The position numbers and the translations under genes were made by a program. From contig NZ_JALPKO010000002.1 of the NCBI RefSeq assembly GCF_023195885.1, forward strand, positions 186,001-250,000: DNA of 64,000 bases, read 5' to 3'. Each line of letters opens with the position of its first letter. Within the stretch, counting starts at the first letter, position 1. Of the stretch, positions 28,668 through 39,832 are shown in pieces. Source of the DNA: Methylonatrum kenyense (lineage in GTDB: Bacteria; Pseudomonadota; Gammaproteobacteria; Nitrococcales; Aquisalimonadaceae). The notes beneath the pieces were generated by a model, which made no database searches, had not been told where the DNA came from, and was given only the letters and a program-made list of their open reading frames with translations.

Positions 28668-29261
28668 ATGGCTGATCGGACCGCTTCGGTCGAGCGCAAC
28701 ACGCGGGAAACCCGGATCCGCGTCAGTCTCGATCTGGATGGCAGCGGTACTGCCGACCTCAATATCGGGGTTCCGTTTCTCGAGCACATGCTGGAGCAGG
28801 TTGCGCGCCATGGCCTGATAGACCTCAGCATCCAGGCCACCGGTGATACCCACATCGACGACCACCACACGGTGGAGGATGTGGGCATCACCATGGGGCA
28901 AGCCCTGTTGAAGGCGCTGGGCGACAAGACCGGTATTCGCCGCTTCGGCCATGCCTACTGCCCGCTGGACGAGGCCCTGTCTCGGGTGGTTGTGGATTTC
29001 TCCGGTCGGCCCGGCTTGCAGTTCCATGTGCCGTTCACCCGCGCCCGTGTGGGACAGTTCGATGTGGACCTGTTCCAGGAGTTCTTCCAGGGGCTGGTCA
29101 ATCATGCACAGTTGACGCTGCACGTGGACAATATCCGCGGCGATAACTCGCATCATCAGATCGAGACCGTGTTCAAGGCCCTGGGTCGGGCCTTGCGTAT
29201 GGCTGCCGAGCAGGATCCGCGCATGCAGGGCATTACCCCGTCCACCAAGGGAAGCCTCTGA
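28668..29261 (+). CDS. hisB: Imidazoleglycerol-phosphate dehydratase (monofunctional)
   Basis: HisB catalyses the Mn-dependent dehydration of imidazole glycerol phosphate in histidine synthesis. The 197-residue length is that of the single-domain enzyme, without the histidinol-phosphatase domain found in Escherichia coli. The metal-binding motifs [11 protein letters not shown] and [15 protein letters not shown] are intact, and [14 protein letters not shown] is present. ATG 28668 (MADRTAS) was preferred over 28659. It is first in hisB-H-A-F-I-E; hisG, hisD and hisC are not in the window. Confidence 0.97.
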   Translation: MADRTASVERNTRETRIRVSLDLDGSGTADLNIGVPFLEHMLEQVARHGLIDLSIQATGDTHIDDHHTVEDVGITMGQALLKALGDKTGIRRFGHAYCPLDEALSRVVVDFSGRPGLQFHVPFTRARVGQFDVDLFQEFFQGLVNHAQLTLHVDNIRGDNSHHQIETVFKALGRALRMAAEQDPRMQGITPSTKGSL

Positions 29262-29266
29262 AACCC

Positions 29267-29292
29267 CGGGCCCGTCCGTTCGGACGGGCCCG
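29267..29292 (+). repeat. Perfect 12-bp hairpin between hisB and hisH
   Basis: CGGGCCCGTCCG (29267-29278) and its exact complement (29281-29292) flank a TT loop, six bases after the hisB stop and 17 bases before the hisH ATG. There is no T-tract. It would form a very stable RNA hairpin inside the operon and could tune hisB versus hisH output. Confidence 0.75.
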
Positions 29293-29309
29293 CACCACCC
29301 GAGTCACGC

Positions 29310-29963
29310 ATGAGCACTATCGCAGTCATCGATTACGGCATGGGTAATCTGCGCTCCGTGGCCAAGGCGCTGGAGCATGTCGATGACCGTGCCCGCGTCA
29401 TCATCACGCATGAACCGGAGCAGGTGCGGCGAGCCGACCGGGTGGTGTTCCCGGGTCAGGGCGCCATCCGCGACTGCATGGCGGAACTCAAGCGGCTGGA
29501 GCTTGACGCCGTGATCCTCGAGGCTGCCGCCAGCAAGCCGTTGCTGGGAATCTGCATGGGTATGCAGGCACTGCTGGAACACAGCGAGGAAAATGCTGGC
29601 GTCGACGCGCTGGGACTGGTTGCCGGCCGCGTTCGGCATTTTCGCGATGGATTTTCCGCAGCCGGCATCGCTGCCCCCGGCAAGGTGCCGCATATGGGCT
29701 GGAACACCGTGCAACAGGCGGAGGCGCATCCCATCTGGCGCGATATTCCGGACAACAGCCACTTCTATTTCGTGCACAGCTATTTCGTCGAATTGCTGCC
29801 GGATGAACTGACCATTGGCCGCTGTCAGTACGGTGTGCCCTTTACCGCCGCCATCGCGCGCGAGAATATAGTCGCGACGCAATTTCATCCGGAAAAAAGC
29901 CAGCATGCCGGATTGACGTTGCTGGCCAATTTCGCGCGCTGGGACGGTGAGTCCGGCGGCTAA
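29310..29963 (+). CDS. hisH: Imidazole glycerol phosphate synthase, glutaminase subunit
   Basis: HisH hydrolyses glutamine and channels ammonia to HisF. The class I amidotransferase triad is visible: nucleophile Cys in [11 protein letters not shown], and His and Glu in [10 protein letters not shown] near the C-terminus. The 217-residue length is normal. The start is preceded only by a weak GAG ribosome site and by the strong hairpin in the gap, so translation may be modest. It forms an enzyme pair with hisF two genes downstream. Confidence 0.97.
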   Translation: MSTIAVIDYGMGNLRSVAKALEHVDDRARVIITHEPEQVRRADRVVFPGQGAIRDCMAELKRLELDAVILEAAASKPLLGICMGMQALLEHSEENAGVDALGLVAGRVRHFRDGFSAAGIAAPGKVPHMGWNTVQQAEAHPIWRDIPDNSHFYFVHSYFVELLPDELTIGRCQYGVPFTAAIARENIVATQFHPEKSQHAGLTLLANFARWDGESGG

Positions 29964-29992
29964 CACTGAATCGAGCCGAAGCGAGAGCCTTG

Positions 29993-30733
29993 ATGTTATT
30001 GATACCCGCCATCGACCTGAAGGACGGCCGCTGCGTGCGTTTGCGCCAGGGCAATATGGATCAGGAAACGGTGTTCTCCGATGATCCGGTGGCAATGGCG
30101 GAACGCTGGATTAACGCCGGCAGTCGGCGCATTCACATCGTCGACCTGGACGGGGCTGTGCAGGGTTTTCCGGTCAACGCGGATATCATCGGCAAGATTG
30201 CCGAAACCTTCCCGGATGTGGAAATCCAGGTCGGGGGCGGTATTCGCGAGTTCCAGGCCATCCAGACCTACATCGATGTCGGAGTTGACTACGTGATCAT
30301 CGGCACGCAGGCGGTGCGTTCGCCGCATTTCGTGGACGAGGCCTGTCTCGAGTTTCCGGGTCGCATCATCGTCGGGCTTGATGCCCGCGACGGCAAGGTG
30401 GCGGTCGAGGGCTGGGCAAAGATGTCGCGGCATGACGCCGTGGACATGGCGCGGCGCTTCGAGGAGGCCGGCGTCGAGGCCCTGGTGTTCACCGACATCG
30501 GCCGTGACGGCATGATGAAGGGCGTGAACACCGGTGCGACCCGCGAGCTGGCGAAAAGCGTCAGCATTCCGGTGATTGCCTCGGGCGGCGTCAGCAACAT
30601 GGATGATGTCCGTGACCTGTGTGATGCGGTTGCCGATGGCGTCTCCGGCGCGATCGTCGGTCGCGCGCTGTACGAAGGCAAGCTGGACTTGGTCGAGGCG
30701 CAGAAGCTGGCCAACGGGCTGATGGATTCGTGA
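29993..30733 (+). CDS. hisA: ProFAR isomerase
   Basis: HisA is the (beta/alpha)8-barrel isomerase converting ProFAR to PRFAR. Motifs include the catalytic Asp in [23 protein letters not shown] and the second Asp in [14 protein letters not shown], with [11 protein letters not shown] for phosphate binding. A TTG lies directly before the ATG at 29993; the ATG was chosen as it gives the family start MLLIPAID. The product has 246 residues. It lies 29 bases after hisH and seven bases before hisF. Confidence 0.97.
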   Translation: MLLIPAIDLKDGRCVRLRQGNMDQETVFSDDPVAMAERWINAGSRRIHIVDLDGAVQGFPVNADIIGKIAETFPDVEIQVGGGIREFQAIQTYIDVGVDYVIIGTQAVRSPHFVDEACLEFPGRIIVGLDARDGKVAVEGWAKMSRHDAVDMARRFEEAGVEALVFTDIGRDGMMKGVNTGATRELAKSVSIPVIASGGVSNMDDVRDLCDAVADGVSGAIVGRALYEGKLDLVEAQKLANGLMDS

Positions 30734-30740
30734 GGCGTCG

Positions 30741-31553
30741 ATGAGTGTCTCGCCTTCCGGCCTCTGCCGTCGCATCATTCCCTGTCTCGACGTCGACCGC
30801 GGGCGCGTGGTCAAGGGCGTCAAGTTCGTTGATATCCGTGATGCCGGCGATCCGGTGGAGGTGGCCCGCCGCTACGATGCCGCCGGTGCCGACGAAATCA
30901 CCTTTCTCGATATCACGGCCAGCTCCGACGACCGCGACACCATGGTGCACGTGGTCGAGCAGGTGGCCAGCGAGGTGTTCATCCCGCTGACTGTCGGTGG
31001 CGGCATTCGCAAGCCGGCCGATGTGCGGCGCATGCTCAACGCCGGCGCCGACAAGGTGGGCATCAACACCGCCGCGATCCATAAGCCGGAACTGGTGCGG
31101 GAATGCGCCGAGCGTTTCGGCTCGCAGTGCCTGGTGGTGGCGATCGATGCCAAGCGTGTCAGCGCCGACAACGAGCCGCCGCGCTGGGAAGTGTTCACCC
31201 ACGGCGGACGTCGCGGAACCGGGCTGGATGCCGTCCAGTGGGCGGCACGAATGGCCGAGCTCGGTGCAGGCGAGATCCTTCTCACCAGCATGGATCGGGA
31301 TGGCACCCGGGAAGGGTTCGACCTCGCCCTGACCCGTGCCGTGGCCGACGCCGTGCCGATTCCGGTCATTGCTTCGGGCGGCGTCGGTACGCTGGACCAT
31401 CTGGTTGATGGTGTGCTGCAGGGTGGTGCCGATGCGGTGCTTGCGGCCAGTATCTTCCATTTCGGCACCTTCACGGTGGCCGAGGCCAAGCGGCACATGG
31501 CCTCCCGCGGTGTTCCGATCCGCCAGCTCGCCACCGGGAAGGCCGAGGCATGA
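30741..31553 (+). CDS. hisF: Imidazole glycerol phosphate synthase, cyclase subunit
   Basis: HisF uses ammonia from HisH to turn PRFAR into IGP and AICAR. The 270-residue barrel shows the catalytic Asp in [17 protein letters not shown], the phosphate loop [11 protein letters not shown], a second Asp in [14 protein letters not shown] and [11 protein letters not shown]. It is paralogous to hisA next door. Its stop overlaps the hisI ATG by four bases. Confidence 0.97.
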   Translation: MSVSPSGLCRRIIPCLDVDRGRVVKGVKFVDIRDAGDPVEVARRYDAAGADEITFLDITASSDDRDTMVHVVEQVASEVFIPLTVGGGIRKPADVRRMLNAGADKVGINTAAIHKPELVRECAERFGSQCLVVAIDAKRVSADNEPPRWEVFTHGGRRGTGLDAVQWAARMAELGAGEILLTSMDRDGTREGFDLALTRAVADAVPIPVIASGGVGTLDHLVDGVLQGGADAVLAASIFHFGTFTVAEAKRHMASRGVPIRQLATGKAEA

Positions 31554-31939
31554 ATGCCGATTGGCTCGATCAGTTGCGCTGGGCAGACGATGGTCTGTTG
31601 CCGGCCATTGCCCAGGACGCCGATGACGGCCGCGTGCTGATGGTCGCCTGGATGAATCGCGAGGCGCTCGCGGCCACGGCTGCCGGCGGTGAAGCGGTTT
31701 ACTGGTCACGGTCGCGGGGCCGGTTGTGGCACAAGGGCGAGAGTTCCGGCCATACCCAGGCGGTGACGGAAATCAGGACCGACTGTGACAGTGACGTGAT
31801 TCTGCTGATCGTTCGTCAGCACGGAGATATCGCGTGTCACACCGGCCGCCGGAGTTGTTTCTTCCGCCGGCTTGACGAGAACGATGGCTGGATCACCGTG
31901 GATCCGGTCAGCAAGGACCCGGACGAGATTTATGGCTGA
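31550..31939 (+). CDS. hisI: Phosphoribosyl-AMP cyclohydrolase
   Basis: The enzyme opens the adenine ring of PR-AMP, using Zn and Mg. The 129-residue protein has [12 protein letters not shown], the [14 protein letters not shown] stretch and the Zn/Mg-binding DCDSD and [10 protein letters not shown] motifs. It is separate from hisE rather than fused as in enteric bacteria. It overlaps hisF by four bases and hisE by eight, indicating tight translational coupling. Confidence 0.96.
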   Translation: MNADWLDQLRWADDGLLPAIAQDADDGRVLMVAWMNREALAATAAGGEAVYWSRSRGRLWHKGESSGHTQAVTEIRTDCDSDVILLIVRQHGDIACHTGRRSCFFRRLDENDGWITVDPVSKDPDEIYG

Positions 31940-32270
31940 ATACGACGACCGATCGCGTGCCGTGCTCGCGGCGCTGGACGAGATACTGCAGGCGCGGCGG
32001 GAGGCCGATCCGGACAGTTCCTATGTCGCGTCGCTCTACCACAAGGGTCTGGATGCAATCCTGAAGAAGGTGGGGGAGGAATCCGCCGAAACCATCATTG
32101 CGGCCAAGGGCGAGGACCGGTCTGCGCTTGTTTATGAGACCGCCGATCTGTGGTTCCATACACTGGTTATGTTGGCCGCGTGTGATCTGTCCTCGGCTGA
32201 CGTTCTGGCCGAACTGGAGCGCCGTTTCGGCCTGTCGGGACTGGATGAGAAAGCGTCCCGTGAATCCTAA
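31932..32270 (+). CDS. hisE: Phosphoribosyl-ATP diphosphatase
   Basis: HisE hydrolyses PR-ATP to PR-AMP. The 112-residue all-helical protein has the MazG-like signature [22 protein letters not shown] with metal-binding Glu residues, and [19 protein letters not shown]. The ATG at 31932 (MAEYDD) was chosen over an upstream start inside hisI. It ends the his block; tatA begins 31 bases later, an order common in Proteobacteria. Confidence 0.95.
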   Translation: MAEYDDRSRAVLAALDEILQARREADPDSSYVASLYHKGLDAILKKVGEESAETIIAAKGEDRSALVYETADLWFHTLVMLAACDLSSADVLAELERRFGLSGLDEKASRES

Positions 32271-32301
32271 TCAAGGGGCACCGCCCCGGAGGACTTGACC
32301 C

Positions 32302-32562
32302 ATGGGTATTGGTGGAATCAGCGTCGGCTCGTTGTTGATCATTCTGGTCATCGTGCTGCTTTTGTTCGGCACCAAGAAGCTTCGAAACATCGGTGGCGAC
32401 CTTGGTGGCGCGATCAAGGGCTTCCGCTCGGCGATGAACGAGGGTGACAAGGACGCCGAGGGCAAGGATGAGCAGGATGCCGAATCGGCGCGTCTCGAGA
32501 GCCGGGCCGAGGACAAGCCGACCGAGACGAAGAGCAAGTCCGGAGACCGTTCCTCCTCCTAG
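32302..32562 (+). CDS. tatA: Twin-arginine translocase subunit TatA
   Basis: TatA forms the size-adaptable export channel for folded proteins. Its 86 residues comprise an N-terminal membrane helix ([18 protein letters not shown], with the FG hinge), an amphipathic helix [19 protein letters not shown], and a charged, disordered tail rich in Glu, Lys and Asp. Hydrophobic and amphipathic segments are of normal length. A good site, GGAGGA, precedes the ATG by about seven bases. Confidence 0.95.
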   Translation: MGIGGISVGSLLIILVIVLLLFGTKKLRNIGGDLGGAIKGFRSAMNEGDKDAEGKDEQDAESARLESRAEDKPTETKSKSGDRSSS

Positions 32563-32576
32563 TGAGGTAGCGGCGC

Positions 32577-32948
32577 ATGTTCGACGCCAGTTTTCCGGAG
32601 ATTGTCCTGATTCTGCTTGTGGCCCTGATCGTTGTCGGGCCAGAGCGTCTGCCGCGGCTTGCCAGGACACTCGGGGCCTATGTCGGCAAGGCGCGGTCCG
32701 TGTTCAATTCGGTGCGTGACGAGGTCGAGCGCGAGGTGCAGCTGGACGAGTTGCGCAAGGCCGAGCGTGATCTGAAGCGGGATCTTGACCTGAACCAGGA
32801 TGTGATGAGCGGTGGTGGCAAGCGCGCCGCTGGTGACCCTGCCTCGGGGGCTCGCCGGTCAGACACGGACGCCGGATCGGCCAAGACCGAGACGGAGAAG
32901 GGTCCGGACAAGGACAATGGATCAGAATCAGAAACCCGATCTGGATGA
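32577..32948 (+). CDS. tatB: Twin-arginine translocase subunit TatB
   Basis: TatB partners TatC in recognising twin-arginine signal peptides. It begins MFDASFPEIVLILLVALIVV, followed by the conserved GPERLPRLARTLG hinge and a long amphipathic helix, then a variable hydrophilic tail, 123 residues in total. The conserved Glu near residue 8 is present. It overlaps tatC by 32 bases. Confidence 0.95.
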   Translation: MFDASFPEIVLILLVALIVVGPERLPRLARTLGAYVGKARSVFNSVRDEVEREVQLDELRKAERDLKRDLDLNQDVMSGGGKRAAGDPASGARRSDTDAGSAKTETEKGPDKDNGSESETRSG

Positions 32949-33693
32949 AGACAAGCCGTTCCTGAGCCATCTGCTTGAGCTGCGAAGCCGGCTCATGCGG
33001 GCGGTGATCGCCGTTCTGATCGCCTTTCTCTGCATCTATCCGTTCTACGACCGCCTTTTCTCCTTTGTCTCCGAGCCCTTGCGGGCGGTCCTGCCCGGCG
33101 GCGAGCTGATGGCGATCAAGGTGGCCAGTCCGTTTCTGATCCCGATGAAGTTGTCGCTGGTGGCAGCCATCTTCATTGTCATCCCCTATTTACTGTATCA
33201 ACTCTGGGCCTTCGTCGCCCCGGGTCTCTACCGGCATGAACGCAAACTGGTCTGGCCTCTGCTGATTTCAAGCACCCTGCTGTTCTATCTGGGAGCTGCC
33301 TTTGCCTACTTTCTGGTACTGCCCCTGGTGTATCAGTTCTTTGCCGGCGTCACGCCGCTGGGTGTGAGCTACCAGCCGGATATCAGCGAGTATCTGGATT
33401 TCGTGCTGACCATGCTGCTGGTGTTCGGCATCGCCTTCGAGGTTCCCATCGCCACCCTGCTGCTGATCCGTACCGGCGCCACTACTCGCCAGGCACTGGC
33501 GGCCAAACGGCCTTATGTGATCGTCGCGGCATTTGCGCTGGGGATGCTGCTGACTCCCCCCGACATCATTTCCCAGGTCATGCTGGCGATTCCGGTCTGG
33601 TTGCTGTTCGAGCTTGGTCTGGTGCTGTCCCGCTGGTACCGCAACGCGGCGGACGACCAGGCCGAATCCACTCCCCCCCTAGGGAAACGCTGA
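32917..33693 (+). CDS. tatC: Twin-arginine translocase subunit TatC
   Basis: TatC is the six-span membrane receptor for Tat substrates. The 258-residue protein begins MDQNQKPDLDEDKPFLSHLLELRSR-type sequence (the HLxELRxR family motif is present) and has six hydrophobic spans, with FxxAPGL-like FVAPGLYRHER and LTPPDIISQ motifs. ATG 32917 gives the family start; the frame opens farther upstream without support. Its last codons and stop lie inside a copy of the dispersed repeat, so the C-terminal LGKR is repeat-derived. Confidence 0.95.
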   Translation: MDQNQKPDLDEDKPFLSHLLELRSRLMRAVIAVLIAFLCIYPFYDRLFSFVSEPLRAVLPGGELMAIKVASPFLIPMKLSLVAAIFIVIPYLLYQLWAFVAPGLYRHERKLVWPLLISSTLLFYLGAAFAYFLVLPLVYQFFAGVTPLGVSYQPDISEYLDFVLTMLLVFGIAFEVPIATLLLIRTGATTRQALAAKRPYVIVAAFALGMLLTPPDIISQVMLAIPVWLLFELGLVLSRWYRNAADDQAESTPPLGKR

Positions 33694-33720
33694 TTTATTC
33701 GCACGCCTGCGCGTGGTCGC
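33681..33720 (+). repeat. Short dispersed repeat, copy B, overlapping the tatC stop
   Basis: AGGGAAACGCTGATTTATTC begins within the last tatC codons; the TGA in it is the tatC stop. GCACGCCTGCGCGTGGTCGC follows. Matches 16226-16266 closely over the first 20 bases and more loosely beyond. Confidence 0.6.
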
Positions 33721-33994
33721 CTCCTCTGCCCCTTTACAACGCAAAGTCCTTTCATGGCTTGCCTTTTCATGCTGCGCCGCGTTATTTTGAAACCGGTGCA
33801 CGGCAAACTGTTTCCAAAAACGGCCGTTAGAGACATGAAACTGACATGGAAGTAAGTTTTTCTGGAAATCGCCTCCAGTGGCGCCCCCGGCGAACCCGCG
33901 CGAACCGTGTCAATCCGTCGCGAATCGGGCCGGGAGCCATGTCTCTTGCCCTCCCCGACGTCATTTCTTCCGTGGCCCCCAGGTGTCGACTTCC
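33694..33994. other. 301-base gap between tatC and sucA
   Basis: The gap starts with the dispersed repeat and then an AT-richer stretch (about 33735-33870) likely to contain the sucA promoter. TTGAAA at about 33787 is a possible -35, but no matching -10 is convincing. I see no RNA gene, terminator or open frame with coding character here. Confidence 0.4.
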
Positions 33995-36826
33995 ATGAAA
34001 CAGTCCTTCGACAAGCTGCAGCGCACGTCCTACCTCGGCGGCGGTAACGCCACTTTCATCGAGGACCTTTACGAACGCTATCTGCAGGATGCGGCCTCGG
34101 TGCCCGAGAAGTGGCGCACCTACTTTCAGGGGCTGGAGGATGGGGCGCCGCGGCAGGCGCGGGAAATTCCGCACAGCCCGATTCGCGCCGAGTTCGCACG
34201 GAATGCGCGGAACAACGGTCGGGCACGTGTTGCGGGTAACGGAGGCGGCCTGTCACCAAGGGACGCGGAGAAGCAGGCGGCGGTGTTACGGCTGATCAAC
34301 GCCTGGCGGGTGCGGGGTCATCAGGCGGCGGATCTGGATCCGCTGGACTTGCGTGACATTCCGCCAGCGCCGGATCTGGAACCGGAATTTCACCGCCTGA
34401 CTGAAGAGGACATGGATCGGTCGTTCAATACCGGATCCCTGTTCGCCGCTGATCAGATGCCGCTGCGCGACATCATCAAGGTGCTGAAGAAGACCTACGG
34501 CAGCACCATTGGCTCCGAATACATGCATATCACCGATACGGTGGAGAAGCGCTGGATTCAGGAGCGGCTGGAGCGCTCCCGGGGCAAGCCCACCTTGCCG
34601 CCGGAGAAGCGCCGCGAAGTGCTGGAGCGGCTGACCGCCGCGGAAGGCATCGAGAAGTATCTGCACAGCAAGTATGTGGGCCAGAAACGCTTCTCCCTGG
34701 AAGGCGCGGAATCATTCATCCCCTTGATCGACGAGCTGATCCAGCGGGCTGGTACGCACAACGTCCGTGAAATGGTGCTGGGCATGGCGCACCGGGGCCG
34801 GCTGAACACCCTGATCAATGTGCTCGGCAAATCCCCGGCGGAGCTGTTCCAGGAGTTCGAGGGCAACTTCAATCTGGAGTACGCCGGCTCCGGCGACGTG
34901 AAGTACCACCTCGGCTACTCCTCCGACATACGCACAGAGTCCGGCACGCTCCACCTGGCCCTGGCCTTCAACCCCTCGCATCTCGAGATCGTCGATCCGG
35001 TGGTGATCGGTTCGGTGCGCGGCCGGATGCAACGGCGCCGCGACGAACTGGGCGAGGAAGTGCTGCCGGTGCTGGTCCACGGTGATGCCGCGTTCGCCGG
35101 CCAGGGCGTGGTCATGGAAACCTTCCAGCTGTCCCAGGCACGCGGCTTCTACACCGGCGGCACCGTGCACCTGATCATCAACAACCAGATTGGTTTCACC
35201 ACCTCGCATCCACTGGATACGCGCTCGACCATGTACTGCACCGAGGTGGCGAAGATGGTGCAGGCGCCGATTTTCCATGTAAACGGTGATGATCCGGATG
35301 CCGTGGTCGCGGTGGCGCAGCTCGCGATGGACTACCGCCAGCGCTTCCGCAAGGACGTGGTCATCGACCTGGTCTGCTACCGCCGGCACGGACACAACGA
35401 GGCCGACGAGCCAGCCGCGACCCAGCCGGTGATGTACAGCAAGATCAAGAAGCGCAAGACCACCCGCAAGCTGTACGCCGGTCGGCTGGTGCGTGCCGGT
35501 GTCCTGAGCGAAGACGATACCGACACCATGATCCAGGATTACCGTGATGCGCTGGATGCGCATCAGGTGGTGGCGCCTCGCCAGGTTGCCGGGGCGCGCA
35601 ACGATTTCGCGGTGGACTGGTCGCGCTATTTCCGTGGCCGCTGGGACGAGGCGGTGAATACCGCGGTGGCCAACACGACCGTGCGCGAGCTGGCGGAGAA
35701 CCTGATCACCCTGCCGGAGCGCTTCGAGCTCAACCCTCGGGTTGCCGCAATCATCGACAGCCGTGCCCGCATGGGTGCCGGCGCCCTGGCGCTGGACTGG
35801 GGCTTCGCCGAAACCATGGCCTACGCTACATTGCTGCGTGATGGCTACCGGATTCGACTCACCGGCCAGGACAGTGGCCGGGGTACGTTCTCCCACCGGC
35901 ACGCGGTGTTGCACAGTGCGGTCGATGGCAGTGTCCACGTACCCCTCAAGCACATCACCAACGAGCCCAGCGACTTCGTCATCATTGACTCGTTGCTGTC
36001 CGAGGAGGCCGTGCTCGGCTTCGAGTACGGCTACGCCACCAGTGACCCGGAAACCATGGTCATCTGGGAGGCCCAGTTCGGCGATTTCGCCAACGGCGCA
36101 CAGGTGGTCATCGACCAGTTCATCACCTCTGGCGAGACCAAGTGGGGGCGCCTTTGCGGGCTGACCATGTATCTGCCTCACGGCTACGAGGGCCAGGGGC
36201 CGGAGCATTCCTCGGCGAGGCTCGAGCGCTTCATGCAGCTGTGCGCCGATCACAATATCCAGGTCTGTGTGCCGACCACCCCGGCCCAGTTCTTCCACAT
36301 GATCCGCCGGCAGGTGGTGCGTCGGTTCCGCAAGCCGCTGATCGTCATGACACCGAAGAGCCTGCTGCGGCACAAGCTTTCCACGTCAAGCCTGGATGAC
36401 CTTACCGGCGGTGGCTGGCACAACGTCATCGACGAGATCGACGAGCTCAAGGTCAAGGACGTGAAGCGGGTGGTGCTCTGCACCGGCAAGGTCTATTACG
36501 ACCTGCTGACTGAACGTCGCAAGCGCGAACTGCAGGACACCGTGATCATTCGCCTGGAACAGTTGTATCCGTTTCCGGACGAGGAATTGTCCCAGTTGCT
36601 GCGGCGGCGCTACGGCAAGGCGTCGACCGTGGTCTGGTGTCAGGAGGAACCGAAGAACCAGGGTGCCTGGTATTCCATTCAGCATCCGATCATGAACTGC
36701 GTAAAGGACAGCCAGCGTCTGCTGTACGCCGGTCGCGAGGCCTCCGCCTCACCGGCCGTGGGTTCGCCGAAGGTGCATCACGAGCAGCAGCGCCGCCTGG
36801 TGGACGAGGCGCTGACCGCGGGCTGA
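33995..36826 (+). CDS. sucA: 2-oxoglutarate dehydrogenase E1
   Basis: SucA decarboxylates 2-oxoglutarate with thiamine diphosphate and succinylates the E2 lipoamide. The 943-residue protein begins MKQSFDKLQRTSYLGGGN (start at 33995, supported by homologous N-terminal shape). Motifs include MAHRGRLNTL, the ThDP region GDAAFAGQGVVMET through IINNQIGFTT, and RHGHNEADEPA. It is followed by sucB (39-base gap) and lpdA, together encoding the complete OGDH complex. sdh and gltA are not adjacent here. Confidence 0.96.
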   Translation: MKQSFDKLQRTSYLGGGNATFIEDLYERYLQDAASVPEKWRTYFQGLEDGAPRQAREIPHSPIRAEFARNARNNGRARVAGNGGGLSPRDAEKQAAVLRLINAWRVRGHQAADLDPLDLRDIPPAPDLEPEFHRLTEEDMDRSFNTGSLFAADQMPLRDIIKVLKKTYGSTIGSEYMHITDTVEKRWIQERLERSRGKPTLPPEKRREVLERLTAAEGIEKYLHSKYVGQKRFSLEGAESFIPLIDELIQRAGTHNVREMVLGMAHRGRLNTLINVLGKSPAELFQEFEGNFNLEYAGSGDVKYHLGYSSDIRTESGTLHLALAFNPSHLEIVDPVVIGSVRGRMQRRRDELGEEVLPVLVHGDAAFAGQGVVMETFQLSQARGFYTGGTVHLIINNQIGFTTSHPLDTRSTMYCTEVAKMVQAPIFHVNGDDPDAVVAVAQLAMDYRQRFRKDVVIDLVCYRRHGHNEADEPAATQPVMYSKIKKRKTTRKLYAGRLVRAGVLSEDDTDTMIQDYRDALDAHQVVAPRQVAGARNDFAVDWSRYFRGRWDEAVNTAVANTTVRELAENLITLPERFELNPRVAAIIDSRARMGAGALALDWGFAETMAYATLLRDGYRIRLTGQDSGRGTFSHRHAVLHSAVDGSVHVPLKHITNEPSDFVIIDSLLSEEAVLGFEYGYATSDPETMVIWEAQFGDFANGAQVVIDQFITSGETKWGRLCGLTMYLPHGYEGQGPEHSSARLERFMQLCADHNIQVCVPTTPAQFFHMIRRQVVRRFRKPLIVMTPKSLLRHKLSTSSLDDLTGGGWHNVIDEIDELKVKDVKRVVLCTGKVYYDLLTERRKRELQDTVIIRLEQLYPFPDEELSQLLRRRYGKASTVVWCQEEPKNQGAWYSIQHPIMNCVKDSQRLLYAGREASASPAVGSPKVHHEQQRRLVDEALTAG

Positions 36827-36865
36827 CGGGGCCCAAGACCGAGACAAGCGGAGAAACGACAGCCG

Positions 36866-38119
36866 ATGAGTATCGAGATCAAAGTGCCGGCCCTGCCGGA
36901 ATCCGTGTCCGAGGCAACCGTTGTGAGCTGGCACAAGCAGCCGGGCGATGCCGTCGCACGTGACGAGAACCTGGTTGATATCGAGACCGATAAGGTCGTA
37001 CTGGAGGTGCCGGCGCCGGCAGCGGGCACGCTCGGTGACATCAAGGCCCCGGAGGGCGAGACGGTCACCGCGGATCAGGTTCTGGGCCTGCTTGAAGAGG
37101 GCGCCGCGAAGTCCGACGGCGCAGGCAAGTCCGAGCCGAAACCGCAGCCCGAGGCGGTCGAGGAAACGTCGGAGGCTGCGGAAAAAGTTGACATGTCCCC
37201 GGCTGTCCGTCGGCTTGTCACCGAAAAGGGCCTGAACCCCATCGCCATAGAAGCCAGCGGACCAGGCGGGCGCCTGACCAAGGAAGACGTGCTGCGGCAC
37301 CTGGAGGGTGATGGTGCCGACGCCGGTAGCGCGCCGCAGCCCGCGACACCTGCCGGCGATTCCTCGCCACGTCCGGAGCCGCCGGCACCGGAGCCGGCGG
37401 TGCCGCCAAGCAGTGGCGAACGTGAGGAACGGCGCGTACCGATGACCCGTTTGCGGCAGCGGATTGCCGAGCGGCTGGTCGAGGCGCAGCACAATGCCGC
37501 CATGCTCACCACCTTCAACGAGGTGAACATGGGACCGATCATGGCGCTGCGCAGCCGCTACAAGGACCGCTTCGAAAAGGCCCACGACGTGCGCCTCGGG
37601 TTCATGAGCTTCTTCGTCAAGGCGGCGGTGGAGGCCTTGAAGCGGTTCCCGGCCGTAAACGCCTCGATCGATGGCACCGACATCATCTATCACGCCTACT
37701 ACGATATCGGTATCGCGGTCAGCTCCCCGCGTGGACTGGTGGTGCCGGTGCTGCGGGATGCCGATCACATGGGCTTTGCCGAGGTGGAATCGACCATCGC
37801 CGGACTCGGCGTCAAGGCGCGCGACGGCAAGCTCAGCATGGAGGAATTGACCGGCGGTACGTTCTCGATCACCAACGGCGGCATTTTCGGATCGCTGCTG
37901 TCGACGCCGATCCTGAATCCGCCACAGAGCGCGATTCTCGGCATGCACAAGATCCAGGAGCGGCCGATGGTGGAGAACGGTGAAGTGGTGGTGCGGCCGA
38001 TGATGTATCTGGCGCTGTCGTACGACCACCGGATCATCGACGGCAAGGAAGCGGTGAGCTTCCTGGTCACGATTAAGGACATGATCGAGGACCCGGCACG
38101 GCTGCTGCTCGAGGTCTGA
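36866..38119 (+). CDS. sucB: 2-oxoglutarate dehydrogenase E2, dihydrolipoyllysine succinyltransferase
   Basis: SucB transfers succinyl groups to CoA. The 417 residues comprise one lipoyl domain with the target Lys in [13 protein letters not shown], a Pro/Ala/Glu linker, a subunit-binding domain ([16 protein letters not shown]), a second linker and the catalytic domain ending [14 protein letters not shown] with active His and Asp. The ETDKV rather than ESDKA lipoyl motif is typical of the OGDH rather than PDH type. It lies between sucA and lpdA. Confidence 0.97.
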   Translation: MSIEIKVPALPESVSEATVVSWHKQPGDAVARDENLVDIETDKVVLEVPAPAAGTLGDIKAPEGETVTADQVLGLLEEGAAKSDGAGKSEPKPQPEAVEETSEAAEKVDMSPAVRRLVTEKGLNPIAIEASGPGGRLTKEDVLRHLEGDGADAGSAPQPATPAGDSSPRPEPPAPEPAVPPSSGEREERRVPMTRLRQRIAERLVEAQHNAAMLTTFNEVNMGPIMALRSRYKDRFEKAHDVRLGFMSFFVKAAVEALKRFPAVNASIDGTDIIYHAYYDIGIAVSSPRGLVVPVLRDADHMGFAEVESTIAGLGVKARDGKLSMEELTGGTFSITNGGIFGSLLSTPILNPPQSAILGMHKIQERPMVENGEVVVRPMMYLALSYDHRIIDGKEAVSFLVTIKDMIEDPARLLLEV

Positions 38120-38196
38120 GGCACCGCGATATTCCCCCGTCGGGCCGGATCGACACGGCGCTTGATCTGGCCCCGATGCGACATCCAGGCGCATGA

Positions 38197-39630
<1,434 letters not shown>

Positions 39631-39772
39631 GGCCCACGGCCGGCCAGGACGCAGCCCGACCTGGTGATCCGAGGGTTTATTGTCCCTGTTAATAAAAAGG
39701 CGTCGTTAGCCTCGTGTCCGGATAACGCAAACCTGTTTCCTGAATCTCTTAACTAGCTAATTTGAGAGGAAT

Positions 39773-39802
39773 TTGGGAAACCGTTTTTGCGTGGGCTACA
39801 CT
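39773..39802 (+). promoter_or_regulatory. Candidate sigma-70 promoter for the acuI-prp genes
   Basis: TTGGGA (39773-39778) and TACACT (39797-39802) are separated by 18 bases, 31 bases before the ATG at 39833. The 202-base gap after lpdA is AT-richer than its surroundings, as expected of a promoter region. No operator for a PrpR-type regulator is recognisable. Confidence 0.45.
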
Positions 39803-39832
39803 TCTGTCAATTCCCAGCGGACGGAGTGAAAC

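Noticed and set aside
34712-36373. 553-codon open frame on the minus strand opposite sucA
   Set aside because: Antisense shadow of sucA; no recognisable domain.
39631-39832. tRNA or small RNA gene in the lpdA-acuI gap
   Set aside because: No cloverleaf or T-arm sequence could be built; the AT-richness is better explained by a promoter.
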